A stretch of 64,000 nucleotides of DNA from Fratercula arctica. Taxonomy: Eukaryota > Chordata > Aves > Charadriiformes > Alcidae. The position numbers were made by a program, and so were the translations under genes. The notes beneath the pieces were generated by a model, which was not told the DNA's origin, did no database searches, and saw only the letters and a program-made list of their open reading frames with translations. Numbering within the stretch: position 1 is the first letter of the stretch; every line of letters begins with the position of its first letter. The stretch covers positions 28,028,355-28,092,354 of the forward strand of contig CANTUZ010000007.1 in NCBI GenBank assembly GCA_947846985.1. The letters run 5' to 3'. Below, piece after piece: positions 60,321 through 64,000 of the stretch.

Positions 60321-63302
60321 CGGTGCTTAGCAGGAACCACATTCTGTGGCAAAAGGATTTAAAATAATTTTGTTAGAAATACCATATCACAAATACTCTT
60401 TACATTACACTGGAATCTGCTGGTAATCCTTTAAAAAAGAAGAAAAAAAAAAAAAAATCTCTTTACCAGAAAGGCTAATTTTTCTATCTGGAATTTCACA
60501 CAGAAGGGAAACTTTTTACATACAGACTTTTCATACATAAATGAAAATATATTCTCTAATCATGTAGTCTGTCTTTAAAAGTAGAAGTTCTTTACCTGCT
60601 GCAAGCAACATCTGTTTGCTTTTATTCAATTAAACAGCTGCAATATGTTAGAGGAGCTTGTGCTGATTTTCCTCTTCACTGTGATTTATCCAAACATCAT
60701 CTACAACGGAAGAATTCTTTACACTGCTACTAGGCACTTAGCCATCTGAAGATAGGTAATTAGAAGTGTCCTTGCTTTTGTATATAAAACCTTATTCTGC
60801 AATTATTCTTTTCAATCAGAACAGAATGTAGTTTGTGAGCGTTTCTCTCTTGTAGTAGCTTCTCTTACAATTAAAAGGAATGCTAATTATCTCCTCCTGA
60901 TTTCCCTGGCCTCAGACTGGCACAAGGATCTGGCTTCCTACTAATACAGCCAGAGTTACTGCTGGCATACTGGTGACTCCAGCTTTTCTGGCTCACATAA
61001 TTCTGTTCATTTAAATTGTGCAGTATCTTTTACCTCTCATAAGTTTATGGTTTTGTCTTAAAACACCAGCTCCTGGCCTCAAGAGATACAAGGTTGTACA
61101 GCAGGTGATGAATTGGTTCATCAACTGTTTTATTATTAATCTAATTTTTAGAATAATTGCTTAATTTTAGGTGTCTGTCTCATGATTTTTGAAGTTTGGG
61201 CTTGGCAGTACCTAACCTTACTGATCTGCAAGGATAAACATTGAGCTCCTCCTGTTTTCTTACCGTGGTAAAACTCACCTCACCGAAGTGGGTGATTGCA
61301 GGCTTAGGGGAAAAATACTGAATTGTGCTTGTTCTATACTTTTTGTCATTCTTTATACACTGTTAGTTAAAACGTTCATTTTATGTTAGCTCTTTGTGTT
61401 ACGATTTTTGTCAATGCAAGTGGTATATTTACAAACTGACTTGCCTAACTGTAGCTTTGGTGATTAATGATTATTTTAAGTCCATATAAACTGTTTTCTA
61501 AAATGAAAAACTATTTTTGCCATCCTTTAAATGAGGATGGCCTTGTAGAATAGCTCCAAAGGAAAGGAATCTGGCAATTGAAATGCTAACAGACCCATAA
61601 CTTTACCCCATTATTATCTAAATCATTTTGTAGATATTTCAGCGTAGTCTCTTTTCAAATTCCTTTGTGAGCTGGTTTTCCCAGTGCAGAGGATCTTGAT
61701 GAAAAGAAATCAATTAAGCCTGGAAAAGCTCTGATGGTATAAATATCCTCAGTAAATAAATTGTTATTGTATTAGATAAAACATGCTGATTTAAAACAGT
61801 TGATAAACCCTATCTCGAGTCTGTGGCATATTCTCTGGAAAAACTCCCAGATTTCATAGAATGAATAATGCATGAGTATCTCTTTATGTGATTGAGTTGA
61901 CTGGTTGTGATGTATCTGAATATTCTGTTGTTTGGTTCTGATTTGTTCTCTATTGAGAGCTCCCTAACCAGCACCTTCTGAGGCAGGGGAACAGCACTGA
62001 ATTGCTGCTCTGAGATTAGCGCAGTGCATTGTCTTCACATTAGACAGCATCAGTGATGAGAGCAATATTTAATTTTGAAGGCACAGTCATCGTAAAATCA
62101 AAGAGGTGAAGTGATGAGATCAAGGATGTTCTGGGATGTTAGTGTAGTTATTACCGTCAACCACCTTGTCAAACAGTAGAGATAATCCAACTCTGTGCAG
62201 CTTCCAATGCAGAATGCAGGTTTTGCTATCGGAATTTTCAGGTGTTGAGATGCTATTTAATTCTCGCCACGTGGATAGCTTTCTATCTTCTCAAGTTCTC
62301 TAGAATTAAATTTTAGTATTTTATGTTTTCAGTCTCTGTAGTGCACACATATAAAACTACATGTTATAAAAATGTTGCAGGTATATTCGTATTGTTAATA
62401 ATAGATACTTCTGCAGAAATGAGTACTTCCATGAAGATATTCTTAGGGGGTTGCTCTGAAATCCATATTTAGAGTATTTCTTTTTTTTAAATTCAGGGTT
62501 TGTTCTAACATTAAAATCAATGGGAATAAGGGTTAAAGGATCGTTTTACCAGTTATGACACTGGGTTTTTTAAAATGGCATAGAGCTCAAAGTTCTAGAT
62601 ACCCGGGGGTAGGGGGAAGCAACTCAGGAAAGGGAAAATGTGGTGGACCACGAATGAAAAGTAAGTTAAATAGTATAAGAATCAGTAAGTTATAAAGATG
62701 AAGAGAGAGGGAAACGTAACAGAAATAATGTACTGTAGATTGGGGGGGTAAAATGAGTGAAAGTGCATGGATGAGCATAGGGACGTTAGGGAAACATGAT
62801 TAAAGAGGTGGAAAAACGCATAAAGAATTACAGAACCACAGAATATTTAATTCAAAGACGACAGGATAAAGTTGCTTATGACAGCAATGTAAGGAGACTA
62901 ACACAAAACTAAAGCTGTCTAAATACTGCAAAAATATGTCTGCAAATTACTATTCAGGTTTCTAAATAAATCTTGGTTTTAACTCCATTTGTCCCATTGT
63001 TTGTTTTTCCAAACAGTCAAACCACTGAGCTTAACTAGATGAATGTTCACAGAGAGTGAATGCAACGTTGGGTAAGTGTTAATGGGCATGTCCCAATCCA
63101 GCAGGTACTTACTGCATGGAAGGTACGCGCAAGTCATGCAGCGCACGTCTTTGTGTAACACCGCTGGAAATTTGAGTATTATGTTTCATGGACTCGAGAA
63201 CAGTTCAGTTTTCCTTTAAAATGTTTAAAATTCATCAATTGGAATTAAAAAAAAAAAATCAAAGAATGTGTGATATCTTTATAATCATAATTATATACTT
63301 AC
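60321..63302. other. AT-rich non-coding stretch
   Basis: No gene is recognised. Segments 60580-60780 and 61950-62120 are repeat-free and of regulatory texture (CAGCTG, TAATTAG, GACAGCATCAGTGATGAG). At 62829-62850 ACAGAACCACAGAAT faintly recalls CR1 octamers. A purine-rich patch lies at 62600-62830. Confidence 0.5.
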
Positions 63303-63389
63303 CTGCAATATAGCACCTGTGTTCCTCCAATATTTTCTAATTGTGCTTTAGAAATTATTCACTATGCATTAATGAATAATCCCCAAAGC
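63303..63389 (-). other. Candidate non-coding exon (unproven), 87 bp
   Basis: On the minus strand the acceptor CTTCTGTTATTTTATTTCAG is near ideal, and the donor GCAG followed by GTAAGTATA is close to the consensus. All three frames contain stops, so it could only be an untranslated, long non-coding RNA or poison exon. It contains an 8-bp inverted repeat (ATTATTCA and TGAATAAT) around TTAATGCATAG. Confidence 0.2.
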
Positions 63390-64000
63390 CTGAAATAAAA
63401 TAACAGAAGATATCAGTAATACTGAACGTGTCAGAACCAAGACTTGAAAGATCAGAAAGAAAAAAACCTAACAAAAAAAACCCAAACCAACCCATCCTGT
63501 TCACCATATCATGTAAGTAATTTAACTTCTGGGAAAAATTGTACAAAAGTCAACCTGGCTATTCCCAGGAACAAAATTATTCATGAGCATACAAGTTTAC
63601 CGGGTCAGGCCCTGAATCAACAAGCCAGTGACTGTGAAAGACAGTCCAGAGCTGGAGAGTGAAAAAGAAGGTTAATGAGAAGCACTGGAAAGATGTTCAT
63701 TAAAGTGGAAATGGAAGTACCTGGGCTGAGAGGAGTGAGCTGGAAAGGAGGAAAGTGAGATGCTCTCTCAAAGTCAGGAAGAAGGTTAGAAGAGAAGCCA
63801 TGGGAAGCAAATCCTGCGTGGCAGTAGCGGCGCTGTGGGATGCTGCTGAGTGGCAGCTGACCAGCACCTTCTCTTTCCAACGCTGAATAATGTGTGCTGA
63901 CTCGAGTTTAACGTCTGTCTGAACCTGGGAGCTGAAATACAGACTCTGAAATCAGGTGCTTTGGGGATTGTTAGGCTCAATGCGTGTGAAGCGTATATTT
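63390..64000. other. Non-coding stretch to window end
   Basis: An A-rich patch lies at 63450-63490. From about 63650 the plus strand becomes purine-rich and GC rises slightly. Overlapping frames of 64-87 codons on the minus strand show no features. Confidence 0.5.

Noticed and set aside
62829..62850. ACAGAACCACAGAAT resembling CR1 octamer repeats
   Set aside because: The following bases do not continue into the TTGGAAGGGACC block, so CR1 origin cannot be supported.
1..64000. CRISPR arrays, operons, phage or bacterial systems
   Set aside because: No regularly spaced repeats, no dense coding, and CR1 elements identify the DNA as avian.

Overview
The window looks like bird genomic DNA. It is AT-rich, with no compact operons or long reading frames. 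It carries several CR1 non-LTR retrotransposon fragments whose 3' ends have the avian-type ATTCTRTG octamer repeats and the conserved block just upstream (TTGGAAGGGACC on one strand, GGTCCCTTCCAA on the other). It also has long A, T and C homopolymers and a few relics that resemble the ancient amniote CORE-SINE MIR. I cannot name the species.

No known protein-coding gene, tRNA or rRNA can be recognised. Most reading frames are under about 150 codons and look like chance frames. The exceptions are fragments of CR1 reverse transcriptase at 27138-28305. The window is best read as the inside of a very long intron or as an intergenic desert.

Layout: a CR1 3' end (1-254); AT-rich DNA with small tandem and homopolymer repeats (to 18 kb); a MIR-like relic, a CACGTG-centred 18-bp palindrome and a CR1 (18-20 kb); quiet DNA with purine-rich patches (20-27 kb); the longest CR1, about 1.17 kb, with broken reverse transcriptase (27-28.3 kb); an open frame with a signal-peptide-like start (31.2-31.6 kb); a poly(A)-ended segment (32.9 kb); a cluster of MEIS/PBX-HOX-like sites, a CR1 and a MIR relic (36-37 kb); AT-rich DNA to 45 kb; GC-richer patches at 45.4, 49.0-49.9 and 60.2 kb; a perfect MAF response element (55.3 kb); a plus-oriented CR1 (57.2-57.6 kb); and another MIR relic (58.5 kb).

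Several segments have good splice acceptors and donors around an open frame: 2348-2413 (+), 13244-13320 (+), 49032-49205 (-). One at 63303-63389 (-) has excellent splice sites but no open frame. A rough estimate says a window this size should hold several such pseudo-exons by chance, so they are leads, not genes. All calls are by eye; no alignment, folding or database search was run.
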